Counted from the first letter of the stretch, positions 1 to 8,512 are shown. The stretch: DNA of 64,000 nucleotides from PALSA-911 sp963743035 (GCA_963743035.1 CAVUOB010000002.1:186001-250000); one strand, 5' to 3'. Notes: generated from the sequence alone by a model not told the origin. Numbers and translations: made by a program.

Positions 1-30
1 ATCCGCGCCTATCTGGGAGAGGGCGAATGA
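1..30 (+). CDS. C-terminal end of an ABC ATP-binding protein (LivG-like), cut by window start
   Basis: The first nine codons read IRAYLGEGE followed by TGA. An ending in AYLG is usual for the ATPases of branched-chain amino acid importers, and the next gene is a LivF-like ATPase whose start overlaps this stop (ATGA). LivG normally sits directly upstream of LivF, so this is inferred to be the tail of livG. Only the tail is visible, so the assignment rests on position and ending. Confidence 0.5.
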   Translation: MRAYLGEGE

Positions 31-746
31 CCGGGGAGCTGGTGCTGGAACTCTCGGGCCTCGGCGTGAGCTATGGCACGGTGCGCGCGGTCAGCGGGAT
101 CGACATCAAGGTGTATCACGGACGGATCGCCACGCTGATCGGATCGAACGGTGCCGGCAAGACCACGATCCTGAAGGGCGTCACCGGCCTGAAGGGGTTG
201 GATGCCGGCCGGGTCCGGTTTCGCGGCGAGGATTTGACCAACCGGCAGGTGGACCAAATCGTTGCAGCCGGTATCTCCATGGTTCCGGAGGGAAGGCGGC
301 TGTTTCCGACCATGAGTGTGCGCGAGAATCTGGAAATCGGCGCCTATCTGCGCACCGACGCTGCCGCGGTGCGGACGGATTTCGACCGCGTGCTGGATTA
401 TTTTCCGGCGCTGCGCGAACGCCTGGACGCCCGCGCGATGAATTTGTCGGGCGGGCAGCAGCAGATGGTGGCGATCGGCCGCGCGCTGATGTCCGGCCCG
501 AAGCTGCTGCTGCTGGACGAGCCGACGATCGGCCTGGCGCCGGCGATCGTGCAGACCATCGGGGAGATCATTCGCACGATCAGCCGCAGCGGCGTCGACG
601 TGCTGCTGGTGGAGCAGAATGCGCATATGGCGCTGCGCCTGTCGGAAGACGCCTATGTGCTGGAAAACGGTGCGATCGCCATGCGCGGTTCGGCGCGCGA
701 TCTGGAAAAGAGCGAAGCGGTGCGCGCCGCGTATCTGGGAATGTAG
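27..746 (+). CDS. livF: Branched-chain amino acid-type ABC transporter ATP-binding protein (LivF-like)
   Basis: The 239-residue protein is a complete HAAT-family ATPase that would energise uptake of branched-chain amino acids or a related carboxylate at the inner membrane. Walker A GSNGAGKTT lies at residues 39-47, the signature LSGGQQ at 140-145 and Walker B LLLLDEP at about 160-166. Length and the AYLGM ending match LivF. It overlaps the preceding gene by four bases, so the importer operon begins upstream of the window. The next gene is a dehydrogenase and acyl-CoA genes follow on the other strand. The true substrate may therefore be an organic acid rather than leucine; that is inference. 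Confidence 0.9.
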   Translation: MTGELVLELSGLGVSYGTVRAVSGIDIKVYHGRIATLIGSNGAGKTTILKGVTGLKGLDAGRVRFRGEDLTNRQVDQIVAAGISMVPEGRRLFPTMSVRENLEIGAYLRTDAAAVRTDFDRVLDYFPALRERLDARAMNLSGGQQQMVAIGRALMSGPKLLLLDEPTIGLAPAIVQTIGEIIRTISRSGVDVLLVEQNAHMALRLSEDAYVLENGAIAMRGSARDLEKSEAVRAAYLGM

Positions 747-759
747 GGGAAGGACGACC

Positions 760-1536
760 ATGGAACTCGGCCTGAGGGGCAAGCGGGCGCTGATCACCGG
801 CGCCAGCAAGGGTATCGGCTACGCGGTGGCGGAAGTGTTCGCGGAGGAAGGCTGCGACGTGGACCTGGCTGCGCGCGATCCCGCGGTGCTGGAAGCGGCG
901 GCGCAGAAGCTGCGTTCGGCGCATCAGGTGAATGTCCGCACCTTCCCGGCCGATCTTTCCAGGCCCGAGGACCGCGAACGGCTGGTGGAAGCCTGCGGCG
1001 ATAACGACATCCTGATCAATAATGCCGGGTCCAACCCGGCCGGTGCGCTGGAGGACATCGACGACGCCACCTGGCGCGCTTCCTGGGATCTGAAGGTGTT
1101 CGGCTACATCAACATGACCCGCGCCTTCTACACGCGGATGAAGGCTCGGCGGGACGGCGTGATCGTCAACGTGATCGGCACCGGCGGCGAGCGGATGGAC
1201 GCCAACTACATCCTGGGCGCCAGCGGCAATATTTCCCTCATGGGCTTCACCCGCGCGCTGGGTGGGCGGTCGCCCGATCACAACGTGCGCGTGGTCGCGG
1301 TCAATCCCGGCCTGACCGAGACGGACCGCGCGGTGACGATGCTGCAGACCTGGAGCCGCACCCAGTTCGGCACGCCGGACCGCTGGCGCGAGGCGCTGGC
1401 CAGCCGCAACCTGCCGTTCGGCCGCATGGGCACGTCGCGCGAGGTGGCGGACATGGTGGTGTTCCTGGCCTCCGGCCGCTCCGCCTATACCAGCGGCACG
1501 GTGGTCACCGTCGATGGCGGCAATGTCCACCGCTAA
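760..1536 (+). CDS. SDR family oxidoreductase with atypical active site
   Basis: This 258-residue short-chain dehydrogenase/reductase has the nucleotide motif TGASKGIG near residues 13-20 and NNAG at 87-90. The start follows GGGGAAGG 13 bases after the livF stop, so it is probably co-transcribed with livF. The segment that normally holds YxASK reads NYILGASGN (149-157) before the conserved GFTRALGG helix. The canonical Tyr and Lys positions are Leu and Gly in this alignment, with a Tyr four residues earlier, and the usual catalytic Ser region reads VIGTGG. It is clearly an SDR, but its chemistry cannot be assigned. Its stop overlaps the end of the convergent gene by four bases. Confidence 0.85.
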   Translation: MELGLRGKRALITGASKGIGYAVAEVFAEEGCDVDLAARDPAVLEAAAQKLRSAHQVNVRTFPADLSRPEDRERLVEACGDNDILINNAGSNPAGALEDIDDATWRASWDLKVFGYINMTRAFYTRMKARRDGVIVNVIGTGGERMDANYILGASGNISLMGFTRALGGRSPDHNVRVVAVNPGLTETDRAVTMLQTWSRTQFGTPDRWREALASRNLPFGRMGTSREVADMVVFLASGRSAYTSGTVVTVDGGNVHR

Positions 1537-2768
1537 ACCAATGCATCCCGATGTTCCGGATGGGCGATCGCGGTCAGGGCGCGGGCGCGTTCCGATAGGG
1601 ACAGGCCACGCAGGTCGGCCGCGCCGTATTCGGTAACGATCACGTCCACGTCGCTGCGCGGCGTGGTCACCGGCCCGTTCAGCGTCTTGCAGATCCGGCT
1701 GGTCCTGCCGCCGCGCGCCGTGCTGGGCAGGGCGATGATCGCGTGACCGCCCGGGGAGCGGTGGCCGGCGCGCACCAGGTCCGGCTGCCCGCCGACGGCG
1801 CCGAGCACATCCGCGCCGGCGGCCTCGGCATTGACCTGACCGGTCAGGTCCACCTCCAGCGCGGTGTTGATGCTGACCAGCTTCGGGATGCGCAGCAGAT
1901 CGCCGGCATGGGTGTGCCAGGACGGGCGCAGCAGCAGCGACGGGTTGCGATCGGCGAAGCGGTACAGCCGGTCGGTGCCGAGCAGAACGCCGGCGACGGA
2001 GATGCCGGTATCGATCGGCTTGGTTGCATTGGTGATGATCCCGCGCTCGATCAGCCCGACCAGGCTGTCGCCGACCATGCCGGTATGCAGGCCGAGATCG
2101 CGCCGGTCGGCGATACCCTGCATCACCGCTTCCGGGATCGCGCCGACGCCCATCTGCAGCACCGACTCGTCCTCGATATAGCGCGCGACATTGGCCGCGA
2201 TCGCCTGCTCCACCGCGCCGATGCGGGTGGGGGCAAGCTGGATCGGCGGGCGCGATGTCTCGACGATGGCGGTGATGCGGTCGAGATCGGGCTCGCCTTC
2301 GTTGCAGGTCCAGGGGATCTGGTCGTTCACCTCGGCGATCACCACGCGGGCGGTGGCGATCAGGGTCTGCACGTAGTCGTTGATCAGGCCGAAGCTGTGT
2401 CTGCCGTTCGGCCCGGGTGGGCTGAGCTGCACGAAGGCGACATCGCAGCCGATCTGGCCGTCCTGGATGTAGCGGTAGATCTGGCCGAAATGCACCGGGA
2501 CTATGTCCAGCACTCCGGCCTTGGCGAGAATGCGGGAGGTGCCCATCGGACCAAATCCGCGAAAGCGGATCGCGTCCGCATGCTCCGGGCGCAGCGTGTC
2601 GGAGAAGCAGGAAGCGAGGAATACTGACACCGGCCCGACGGCGTGGCGTTGCGCGACCAGCGCTTCCGTCAATGTCAGCGGTTCGCCGGTCGCCTGGCCC
2701 CAGACGATGCAGTCCCCGGGGCGGATGAATTGGCGCAGATCGAGATCGGTGGTGCTGATCTTTCTCAC
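1533..2768 (-). CDS. Acetyl-CoA hydrolase/CoA-transferase, inferred separate gene with GTG start
   Basis: If the single-base shift at 2779-2780 is corrected, this is a 411-residue protein beginning (M)RKISTTDLDLRQFIRPGD, the normal N-terminus of the acetyl-CoA hydrolase/transferase family. The family moves CoA between acyl-CoA esters and free acids in the cytoplasm. The glycine-rich segment MGVGAIPEAV and the C-terminal EYGAADLRG block are both present. The GTG start overlaps the upstream stop as GTGA, a common coupling in this strand's operon. With the two CoA-transferases and the ABC importer it suggests activation and breakdown of an imported carboxylic acid; the substrate is not known. 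Confidence 0.7.
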   Translation of the reverse strand: MRKISTTDLDLRQFIRPGDCIVWGQATGEPLTLTEALVAQRHAVGPVSVFLASCFSDTLRPEHADAIRFRGFGPMGTSRILAKAGVLDIVPVHFGQIYRYIQDGQIGCDVAFVQLSPPGPNGRHSFGLINDYVQTLIATARVVIAEVNDQIPWTCNEGEPDLDRITAIVETSRPPIQLAPTRIGAVEQAIAANVARYIEDESVLQMGVGAIPEAVMQGIADRRDLGLHTGMVGDSLVGLIERGIITNATKPIDTGISVAGVLLGTDRLYRFADRNPSLLLRPSWHTHAGDLLRIPKLVSINTALEVDLTGQVNAEAAGADVLGAVGGQPDLVRAGHRSPGGHAIIALPSTARGGRTSRICKTLNGPVTTPRSDVDVIVTEYGAADLRGLSLSERARALTAIAHPEHRDALV

Positions 2769-3746
2769 GTGGTCAGTACCGATCTTGCCGGCGTATTGCC
2801 GTGACAGCAGCGCGTCGAGCGCGGCCGGCGCCTCGGCCAGCGGAAAGGTCTTGGAAACGCGCGGGCGCAGTCTTCCGGCCGCGTGCCAGCGCAGCATCTC
2901 CGCGATGAAGCTGCCGCCGGCCTGCGGGTCGCGTTCGTTCTGCGCGCCGAACACCACGCCGGTGACGGAAATGTTCTTCACCAGGACCAGGTTCGCCGGC
3001 ACGGACTGGATGCGTCCGGCGGCGAACCCGATCACCAGCATGCGCGCCCCCCAGGCCACGGCGCGGATCGCCTGGTCGAACGCGTCGCCGCCGACGGGGT
3101 CGTAGACGACATCCGCGCCTTCGCCATGAGTCAGTTCGCGCACCCGGTCGCGGATGCTCTCGCGCGTGTAGTCGATGGCATGGTCGGCGCCGTATTGCAG
3201 CGTCAGCGCGCATTTCTCCGCCCCGCCCGCGGCGGCGATGACGCGGGCGCCAAGCTGCTTGCCGATCTCCACCGCCGTCAGGCCCACGCCGCCGGCCGCA
3301 CCCAGTACCAGCAGCGTCTCGCCCTGCTTCAGCTTTCCGCGCCAGGTCAGCGCGTAATAGGAGGTGCCGTAGACCGCGGGGAAGCCGCCGGCCTCGGTAT
3401 CGCCGAGGCTGTCGGGGATCGGCAGCAGGCAATCGGCGGGGGCCACCAGTTCCTCGGCATAGCCGCCGCCGAAGCGCAGGAAGCCCAGCACGCGCTGGCC
3501 GATGCGGAAGGGCCTGATGACGCCGGGGCCGATTTCCAGCACTTCGCCGGCAACCTCCAGGCCCGGGGTGAAGGGCAGCAGCGGTTTCACCTGATATTTC
3601 CCAGCGATCTGCAGCGTATCGGCGAAGTTGATGCCGGCGGCGCGCACGCGCACGCGCACCTGGCCCGGCCCGAGCGGCGGGCTCGGCAGCTCGGCCAGGG
3701 TCAGGACCCCGGGCGGGCCCCATTCGCGGCAGATCATGGCTTTCAT
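1533..3746 (-). CDS. Quinone oxidoreductase joined in one frame to acetyl-CoA hydrolase/transferase (probable frameshift fusion)
   Basis: One open frame of 737 residues holds two complete proteins. Residues 1-about 323 are a zinc-independent NADPH:quinone oxidoreductase of the MDR superfamily, with GGGYAEE near 93-99 and the nucleotide motif AAGGVG at 150-155. From residue 327 on it is an acetyl-CoA hydrolase/4-hydroxybutyrate CoA-transferase family protein. The junction is suspicious. Removing one C of the CC at 2779-2780 makes the first protein end GKIVLTT-stop, the usual end of this family at 326 residues. The second then starts at a GTG (2768) overlapping that TGA. It lies 19 bases after an acyl-CoA transferase gene and is likely in one operon with it. 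A real bifunctional protein is possible but less likely. Confidence 0.8.
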   Translation of the reverse strand: MKAMICREWGPPGVLTLAELPSPPLGPGQVRVRVRAAGINFADTLQIAGKYQVKPLLPFTPGLEVAGEVLEIGPGVIRPFRIGQRVLGFLRFGGGYAEELVAPADCLLPIPDSLGDTEAGGFPAVYGTSYYALTWRGKLKQGETLLVLGAAGGVGLTAVEIGKQLGARVIAAAGGAEKCALTLQYGADHAIDYTRESIRDRVRELTHGEGADVVYDPVGGDAFDQAIRAVAWGARMLVIGFAAGRIQSVPANLVLVKNISVTGVVFGAQNERDPQAGGSFIAEMLRWHAAGRLRPRVSKTFPLAEAPAALDALLSRQYAGKIGTDHVRKISTTDLDLRQFIRPGDCIVWGQATGEPLTLTEALVAQRHAVGPVSVFLASCFSDTLRPEHADAIRFRGFGPMGTSRILAKAGVLDIVPVHFGQIYRYIQDGQIGCDVAFVQLSPPGPNGRHSFGLINDYVQTLIATARVVIAEVNDQIPWTCNEGEPDLDRITAIVETSRPPIQLAPTRIGAVEQAIAANVARYIEDESVLQMGVGAIPEAVMQGIADRRDLGLHTGMVGDSLVGLIERGIITNATKPIDTGISVAGVLLGTDRLYRFADRNPSLLLRPSWHTHAGDLLRIPKLVSINTALEVDLTGQVNAEAAGADVLGAVGGQPDLVRAGHRSPGGHAIIALPSTARGGRTSRICKTLNGPVTTPRSDVDVIVTEYGAADLRGLSLSERARALTAIAHPEHRDALV

Positions 3747-3765
3747 GGTGTCGGCTCCGTCGGGT

Positions 3766-4908
3766 TCATGCGTCGGGCAGCACGGATGTGGCGCCGGTCG
3801 CTTCCAGGGTGGCGATTTCGCAATCGCTCAGCCCCAGCATCTCGCGCAGGATCTCCGCCGTGTGTTCACCGAGCGCGGGCGCGGGGCGGCTGACACGCAG
3901 CGCGTTGGCGCGGAACTGGAACGGGAAGCCCTTGGCCCAGCCACCGCCGGGTTCGCGCGCGAAGGCCATGCGGCTTTGCCCGGCCAGCACCGCGTCGTGC
4001 ATCGCATTCCCGTCCGCCACCGGGGTGGCGCGGATGCCGAGCATGGCCAGGGAGGACAGGATGTCCCGCGCCTTGCGAACGCCGGCCCAGGCCTCCAGCG
4101 GCTCCGGCAGCCGCGCCTCGGTGCCGGCATCGGCGCGCAGCGCGATCCAGACGCCGTCGGCGCTGCGCACGCATTCCTGCACGCCGCCGGTGTCGTCGCC
4201 GTTGCCGTGCCGGGTTTCGTCGCCGGCCAGGATGCGTTCGCCGATCAGGAAGCTGGCCAGCTCGCGCTGGGGAATATCGAGCTGAACGCCCTGGCCGGTG
4301 CGGCGGACCTCCAGCACCGCGGCCACCACCACGCCGGCGGCGAAGATGGAAACGATCTGGTCCGGATAGTTCAGTGCAATGCCGGAGATCGCCGGCATGC
4401 CGTCGGCCGCGCCGCTGATCGAGGCCAGCCCGGATGTCGCGTCCAGCGTGGAGCCGTAGGACGGCGCGGCCCGATCCGGCCCGGCTTCGCCCTGGCTGGT
4501 GATGGAGGCCAGGATGATGCGCGGATTGGCCGCCAGCAGGTCGGCGAAGGACAGGTTCAGCCGTTCGAGCACGCCGCGGCGGAAATTCTCCAGCACAACA
4601 TCGGCCTGCCCGACCAGGCGCAGGAACAGCGCCCGTCCCTCGGGCGATTTCAGGTCAATCCCCAGGCCGCGCTTGTTGCGGTTGGTGAAGCGGAAGAAGC
4701 GGGAGCGGTTCCACCAATCGGTTCCCGGTGCCCGCCCGTCCCAGCTGCGGAACAGGTCGATCGCGGCGCCCGATTCCACCTTCATCACATCGGCGCCGAG
4801 ATCGGCCAGCAGCGCGGATGTCGATGCACCGGCGGTGATCATGCCGAGATCGAGTACGCGGACACCGCCGAGCGGCCGGGCCGCCTTGGCGTTAACCGGC
4901 TCAACCAT
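3766..4908 (-). CDS. CaiB/BaiF family III CoA-transferase
   Basis: This 380-residue protein has the family III N-terminus GVRVLDLGMITAGASTSALLADLGADVMKVES, split here as GVRVLDLG at 15-22 and LLADLGADV just after, followed by the NKRGLGIDL block. These enzymes transfer CoA between organic acids through an aspartyl-CoA intermediate. In the segment aligned with the catalytic loop it reads QLDIPQRELASF, with Glu where formyl-CoA transferase has its Asp, as many CaiB-like proteins do. The start (ATG at 4908) overlaps the end of the preceding CoA-transferase by eight bases, and the quinone oxidoreductase gene follows after 19 bases. Acyl donor and acceptor are unknown. Confidence 0.88.
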   Translation of the reverse strand: MVEPVNAKAARPLGGVRVLDLGMITAGASTSALLADLGADVMKVESGAAIDLFRSWDGRAPGTDWWNRSRFFRFTNRNKRGLGIDLKSPEGRALFLRLVGQADVVLENFRRGVLERLNLSFADLLAANPRIILASITSQGEAGPDRAAPSYGSTLDATSGLASISGAADGMPAISGIALNYPDQIVSIFAAGVVVAAVLEVRRTGQGVQLDIPQRELASFLIGERILAGDETRHGNGDDTGGVQECVRSADGVWIALRADAGTEARLPEPLEAWAGVRKARDILSSLAMLGIRATPVADGNAMHDAVLAGQSRMAFAREPGGGWAKGFPFQFRANALRVSRPAPALGEHTAEILREMLGLSDCEIATLEATGATSVLPDA

Positions 4909-5989
4909 GAGAAGTCGCCAGGGCAGGGACCAGGGCAGGGGCTGGCGCGGGCGCGAAGCGGGCGCCGTTCCAGACCACGGGCAGGGTGGGAAAGCGCAGC
5001 TCGCCAAGCATGGGATGGGCGATGTCGGTGAAGAACCTCTGGGCGATGTATTGCGGATCCTCCGCCAGGTCCGACAGCCGCCAGACAGCCGACAACGGCA
5101 CGCCCGCGGCCTTCGCCGCGGCGTAGATCTCCGCGCGGGTGCGGGCGGCGAACCAGGGCGCGATGCGGGCGTTGATGGCGGCGGCTGCCGCCTGGCGCTG
5201 TGGACGGGTGGCGAATTCCGGCGCCGCCAGGCCTGCATCGGCGAACAGCCGCACCAGGATGGGCCAGTCCTTTTCGGTATAGACGAAGGCGGCGTGGCCA
5301 TCCGCGCAGGCCAGTACCTGGAATTCCCCGACCGCGCCGGGCCGGGTCGGCGCGCGGCCGGTGTACAGCCGGTCGGCGAAGGTCTTCCAGTTGGTCCACA
5401 GCGCGACATCGAGGATGGAGACATCCACCGTCTCCGCCATTCCTGCATTCGCCAGCGCGGCGACCATGCCGGTGAAGGCGGCGAGGCCGGCGGTATAGGC
5501 GCATTGATGCCCGCCCAGCTTCATCGGCGGCCCGTCGGGTTCGCCGACGATGTCCATCAGCCCGCTCATCGCCAGGATGTCGATCTGCTCCATGGGTGGG
5601 GACGGAAAGCCCTGCTCCGCCAGGGGGCTGACCAGCACCTGCACGCGCGGCCCGGCCCCGATCAGCGACGCATCATCGGTGATCACCGCATCCGCGGCCG
5701 CGGCCAGCCGCGTGCGCAGGATCGCGCTGTCGGTGGCGGCCGAGCGCTTGGAGGTATTCAGGAACTGGAACAGCGCGCTGCGTTCCGATCGCGGCCCTTC
5801 GTTCGACAGGAATGGCGGCAGGAAGCGCAGCGGGTCCCCGGAGGGTGGCTCGATCTTGATCACGACGGCACCGAGATCGGCGGCGAGCTTGCCGGCCATG
5901 GCGGTCGCCAACCGCGTCATTACCGGCGCGTCGGGCGCATTCACCTCGACGATCCGGAATGCTTCGAGCGGGCGCTGTTGCGCGCTCAT
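4901..5989 (-). CDS. CaiB/BaiF family III CoA-transferase (second copy, divergent)
   Basis: The 362-residue protein belongs to the same CoA-transferase family as the next gene but is only distantly similar to it. It has the N-terminal block MAGKLAADLGAVVIKIEPP, the NTSKRS segment that replaces NRNKRG, and a catalytic-loop region VDVSILDVALW that keeps an Asp. The ATG at 5989 is preferred over an upstream GTG at 6040, because the family motifs begin soon after it. It is the first gene of the minus-strand acyl-CoA operon. Paired family III transferases may act as a heteromer or on successive intermediates; which one applies here is not visible. Confidence 0.82.
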   Translation of the reverse strand: MSAQQRPLEAFRIVEVNAPDAPVMTRLATAMAGKLAADLGAVVIKIEPPSGDPLRFLPPFLSNEGPRSERSALFQFLNTSKRSAATDSAILRTRLAAAADAVITDDASLIGAGPRVQVLVSPLAEQGFPSPPMEQIDILAMSGLMDIVGEPDGPPMKLGGHQCAYTAGLAAFTGMVAALANAGMAETVDVSILDVALWTNWKTFADRLYTGRAPTRPGAVGEFQVLACADGHAAFVYTEKDWPILVRLFADAGLAAPEFATRPQRQAAAAAINARIAPWFAARTRAEIYAAAKAAGVPLSAVWRLSDLAEDPQYIAQRFFTDIAHPMLGELRFPTLPVVWNGARFAPAPAPALVPALATSHG

Positions 5990-6197
5990 GTCTTGGTGTT
6001 CCCTCCATGTTCGAACTTTTGGGATCGATCTTCCGCCCACGGTCCCAGCCGGTTGCCGGTCGCGTCAAGTGGCGGCGCATTTTTCGCCGCGACCCAGGAC
6101 CTTGCGCTGCGCCCGCCGGACGCGCAGGTACTCCCTGAAACGAGCCCTGTTTCGCCCCGGCCCGGCTTGTCCGCCTCTCTCGCCCAAAGGTAGCGCC

Positions 6198-6647
6198 ATG
6201 CCCCCCGAACTCCTGACCATCGGCTACGAAGGCACCACCAGCGCCGAAGTGCTGGCGCTGCTGCGCCGCTCCCGCGTGAACCTGCTGATCGACGTCCGCG
6301 CCGTCGCCTCCTCCCGCAAGCCTGGCTTCTCCAAGACCCTGCTGGCGGCAGGGCTGCAGGCCGAAGGCATCGGCTACCTCCACCTCCAGGGCCTGGGTAC
6401 GCCAAAGGAAGGCCGCCAGGCCGTGCGCGCCGGCAACCCCGGGAAAATGGAGGCGATCTACGCCGAACACCTGAAATCCGACCGCGCCCAGGCCGAACTC
6501 GCCCACGCCATCCAACTCGCCCAAACCGAACGCTGCTGCCTGCTGTGCTTCGAACACGACCACAAAGCCTGCCACCGCCGCCTGGTCGCCGAAGCCATCA
6601 CCGCCGTCACCGGCCAACCCGTCACCCACCTGGCCGTGCCTGTCTGA
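6198..6647 (+). CDS. DUF488 domain protein
   Basis: This 149-residue protein matches the DUF488 family throughout: the start TIGYEGTTSAEVLALL, the central DVRAVASSRKPGFSK, and the C-terminal CFEHDHKACHRRL with two Cys and two His that are typical of the family. No biochemical function is established for DUF488; it occurs singly in many bacteria. The start ATG follows AAAGGTAGCGCC. The stop lies two bases before a large palindromic element, which may end its transcript. It is divergent from the acyl-CoA operon and not clearly linked to it. Confidence 0.85.
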   Translation: MPPELLTIGYEGTTSAEVLALLRRSRVNLLIDVRAVASSRKPGFSKTLLAAGLQAEGIGYLHLQGLGTPKEGRQAVRAGNPGKMEAIYAEHLKSDRAQAELAHAIQLAQTERCCLLCFEHDHKACHRRLVAEAITAVTGQPVTHLAVPV

Positions 6648-6648
6648 C

Positions 6649-6890
6649 GCCGGCGGCTGGGGGGCTGTCGAAGGAAGGCCAGGGGCTCTGCCCCTGGACC
6701 CCGCCAAAGGGCGAAGCCCTTTGGAAACCCCTGACATGTTTTAAGAAATGGGCGGGCGACGGCAGTGCATCGGCACTACCTCGCCCGCCCATTTCTTAAA
6801 ACATAACCAGGTGTCCAGAGGCTCCGCCTCTGGCGGGGGTCGAGGGGGCGGAGCCCCTCGTCTTGCTTGAACAGCCCCCCAGCCGCCGGC
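6649..6890. repeat. Nested-palindrome element R1 (242 bp, closed by a perfect 20-bp outer stem)
   Basis: The ends 6649-6668 and 6871-6890 are perfect reverse complements of 20 bases. Inside are a long central stem (6736-6759 with 6781-6804, 24 perfect pairs) and shorter hairpins on both sides. Examples of the short ones are AGGGGCTCTGCCCCT, AAAGGGCGAAGCCCTTT, CCAGAGGCTCCGCCTCTGG and GAGGGGCGGAGCCCCTC. The central loop contains a further mini-stem AGTGC/GCACT. As RNA or single-stranded DNA it would fold into a closed multi-branch structure. It lies between the convergent genes DUF488 and pheA and could end transcription both ways, but it is far more elaborate than a terminator. It shares its architecture with R2-R4. 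Confidence 0.9.
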
Positions 6891-6891
6891 C

Positions 6892-7743
6892 TCAGTCGGC
6901 GTGGCCCTGGGTGAGGCGGAAAGGGGCGGCGGGGTAGACGCCGAGGATGCGGACTTCGGTGGAGAAGAACTGGAGTTCTTCCAGGGCGCGGCGCAGCGCG
7001 GGTTGCTCGGGGTGGCCGTCGACGTCGCAGAGGAACTGGGTGGCGGAGAACTGGCCTGCCAGCATGTAGCTTTCCAGCTTGGTCATGTTCACGCCGTTGG
7101 TCGCGAAGCCGCCGAGCGCCTTGTAAAGGGCGGCGGGCACGTTGCGCACGCGGAACACGAAGGTGGTCATCACATGCGGCGTCTTCGGGTCCGGCGTGAC
7201 CGCGTGTTTGGCCATGACATAGAAGCGCGTGGTGTTGTGCGCGGCGTCTTCGACATTGGCGCGCAGGATCTCCAGGCCGTGGATCTCCGCCGCCAGGGAG
7301 GAGGCGATGGCGGCTTCCTCCGGGCGGTTCCATTTGGCGATCAGTTCCGCCGAGCCGGCGGTATCGGATTCCACGACCGGGGTCAGGTGCAGTTCCCGCA
7401 GCAGGTTGCGCACCTGGCCGAGGGCCACGGTGTGCGAATGCGCCCGCTTCAGCCCGGCGATCGTGGCGCCCTTGATGCCGAGCAGGCAGTGCTCCACCCG
7501 CTGGAAATGCTCGCCGATGACGAACAGGCCGGAGCCTGGCAGGAGGTGATGGATGTCCGGCACCCGGCCGGCGAGGCTGTTCTCGCAGGGCAGCATGGCC
7601 AGGTCCGCGCGGCCGTCGCGGACCGCTTCCATCGCGGTCTCGAAGGATTCGCAGGGCAGCGTGGTCATGCCGGGGAAGGCGGCGCGGCAGGCCAGGTCCG
7701 AGTAGGCACCGGGGTAGCCCTGGAACGCGATCACGCCGCTCAT
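6892..7743 (-). CDS. pheA: Prephenate dehydratase
   Basis: This 283-residue monofunctional enzyme converts prephenate to phenylpyruvate in phenylalanine synthesis. The catalytic domain occupies about residues 4-180 and carries GYPGAYSD at the start and NTTRFYVM, whose Thr is essential in the family. A C-terminal ACT domain (about 195-275) contains NMTKLESYM, the alphaproteobacterial form of the phenylalanine-binding motif, so feedback control by phenylalanine is expected. There is no chorismate mutase domain. Its ATG overlaps the kdsB stop (ATGA), so the two genes are translationally coupled, and the stop abuts element R1. Confidence 0.93.
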   Translation of the reverse strand: MSGVIAFQGYPGAYSDLACRAAFPGMTTLPCESFETAMEAVRDGRADLAMLPCENSLAGRVPDIHHLLPGSGLFVIGEHFQRVEHCLLGIKGATIAGLKRAHSHTVALGQVRNLLRELHLTPVVESDTAGSAELIAKWNRPEEAAIASSLAAEIHGLEILRANVEDAAHNTTRFYVMAKHAVTPDPKTPHVMTTFVFRVRNVPAALYKALGGFATNGVNMTKLESYMLAGQFSATQFLCDVDGHPEQPALRRALEELQFFSTEVRILGVYPAAPFRLTQGHAD

Positions 7744-8512
7744 GCTTGGGGTCCTTTGAAGGCCGGCGGGCCGCTCGCGCGCCGGGGATCGAGCAGCGCG
7801 CGGGCGCGTTCGAGGTCCGCTGGCGTGTCGACGCCGAACGGGCCGTGCTCGATTCGCGCGCAGACGATGCGCATGCCGTCCTCGAGCGCGCGGAGCTGTT
7901 CGAGCTTCTCGCGCCGTTCCAGCGGGCTTTCGGGCAGGGACACGAACCGGGCCAGGGCGGCGCGGCGATAGGCGTAGATGCCGATATGGTGCCAGCGCGG
8001 GCCGTCCCCCAGGGGATCGGCGCGCGGGAGAAATACAGCGCCGGCGACACGGCGCGGCCGCGTTCGAACACGCAGGCGGCCTTCACGAAGGAGGGGGTGT
8101 TCGCCTCCTCCTCATCGTGGATCGGCGCGACCAGGGTGGCGATATCGGTGCGCGGGTCCGACAGCGGGGTGATCACGGCGCGCAACTGCTCGGCTGTCAG
8201 GGTGGGGAAGTCGCCCTGCAGGTTCACCACCACGTCGTACTGGCCCTGCGGGTCCAGCGTTGCCAGGGCGGCATGCACGCGGTCGGAGCCCGACGGTAGA
8301 GACGGGTCGGTCATGACCGCGATGGCGCCGGCGGCGCGTACGGCCTCGGCGATCTCCGGCTCGGCGCAGGCGACCGCGACCGGGCCGATATCGGCTTCCA
8401 GGCCACGGCGCAGCACATGCACGATCATCGGCAGGCCATGGATGTCCGCGAGGGGCTTGCCCGGCAGCCGGGTGGAGGCCATGCGGGAGGGGATGACGAC
8501 GATGGGAGTCAA
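7740..8512 (-). CDS. kdsB: 3-deoxy-manno-octulosonate cytidylyltransferase, frame interrupted
   Basis: KdsB makes CMP-Kdo for lipopolysaccharide. The N-terminal part has VVIPSRMASTRLPGKPLADI and the central VVNLQGDFP. Translation then loses the family pattern after PIPWG, while the rest (MSLPESPLERREKLEQLR to the end) continues in another frame. The break coincides with a run of five C at 8006-8010. One more base restores PIPWGDGPRWHHIGIYAYRR and a 257-residue enzyme of normal size. The start is a TTG at 8512, since no ATG lies upstream of the conserved start region. Because the gene is normally needed for outer-membrane assembly and overlaps intact pheA, a sequencing indel is more likely than true loss. 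Confidence 0.88.

Noticed and set aside
6649..6890. Element R1 as a simple transcription terminator
   Set aside because: It has several hairpins, a closing 20-bp stem and no T-run, and shares architecture with elements inside an operon where full termination would be harmful.
6776..7740. A 578-residue KdsB protein reading through pheA in another frame
   Set aside because: After the frame break at 8006-8010 the sequence loses all KdsB pattern and runs antisense-like through intact pheA frame. It is an artefact of the indel.
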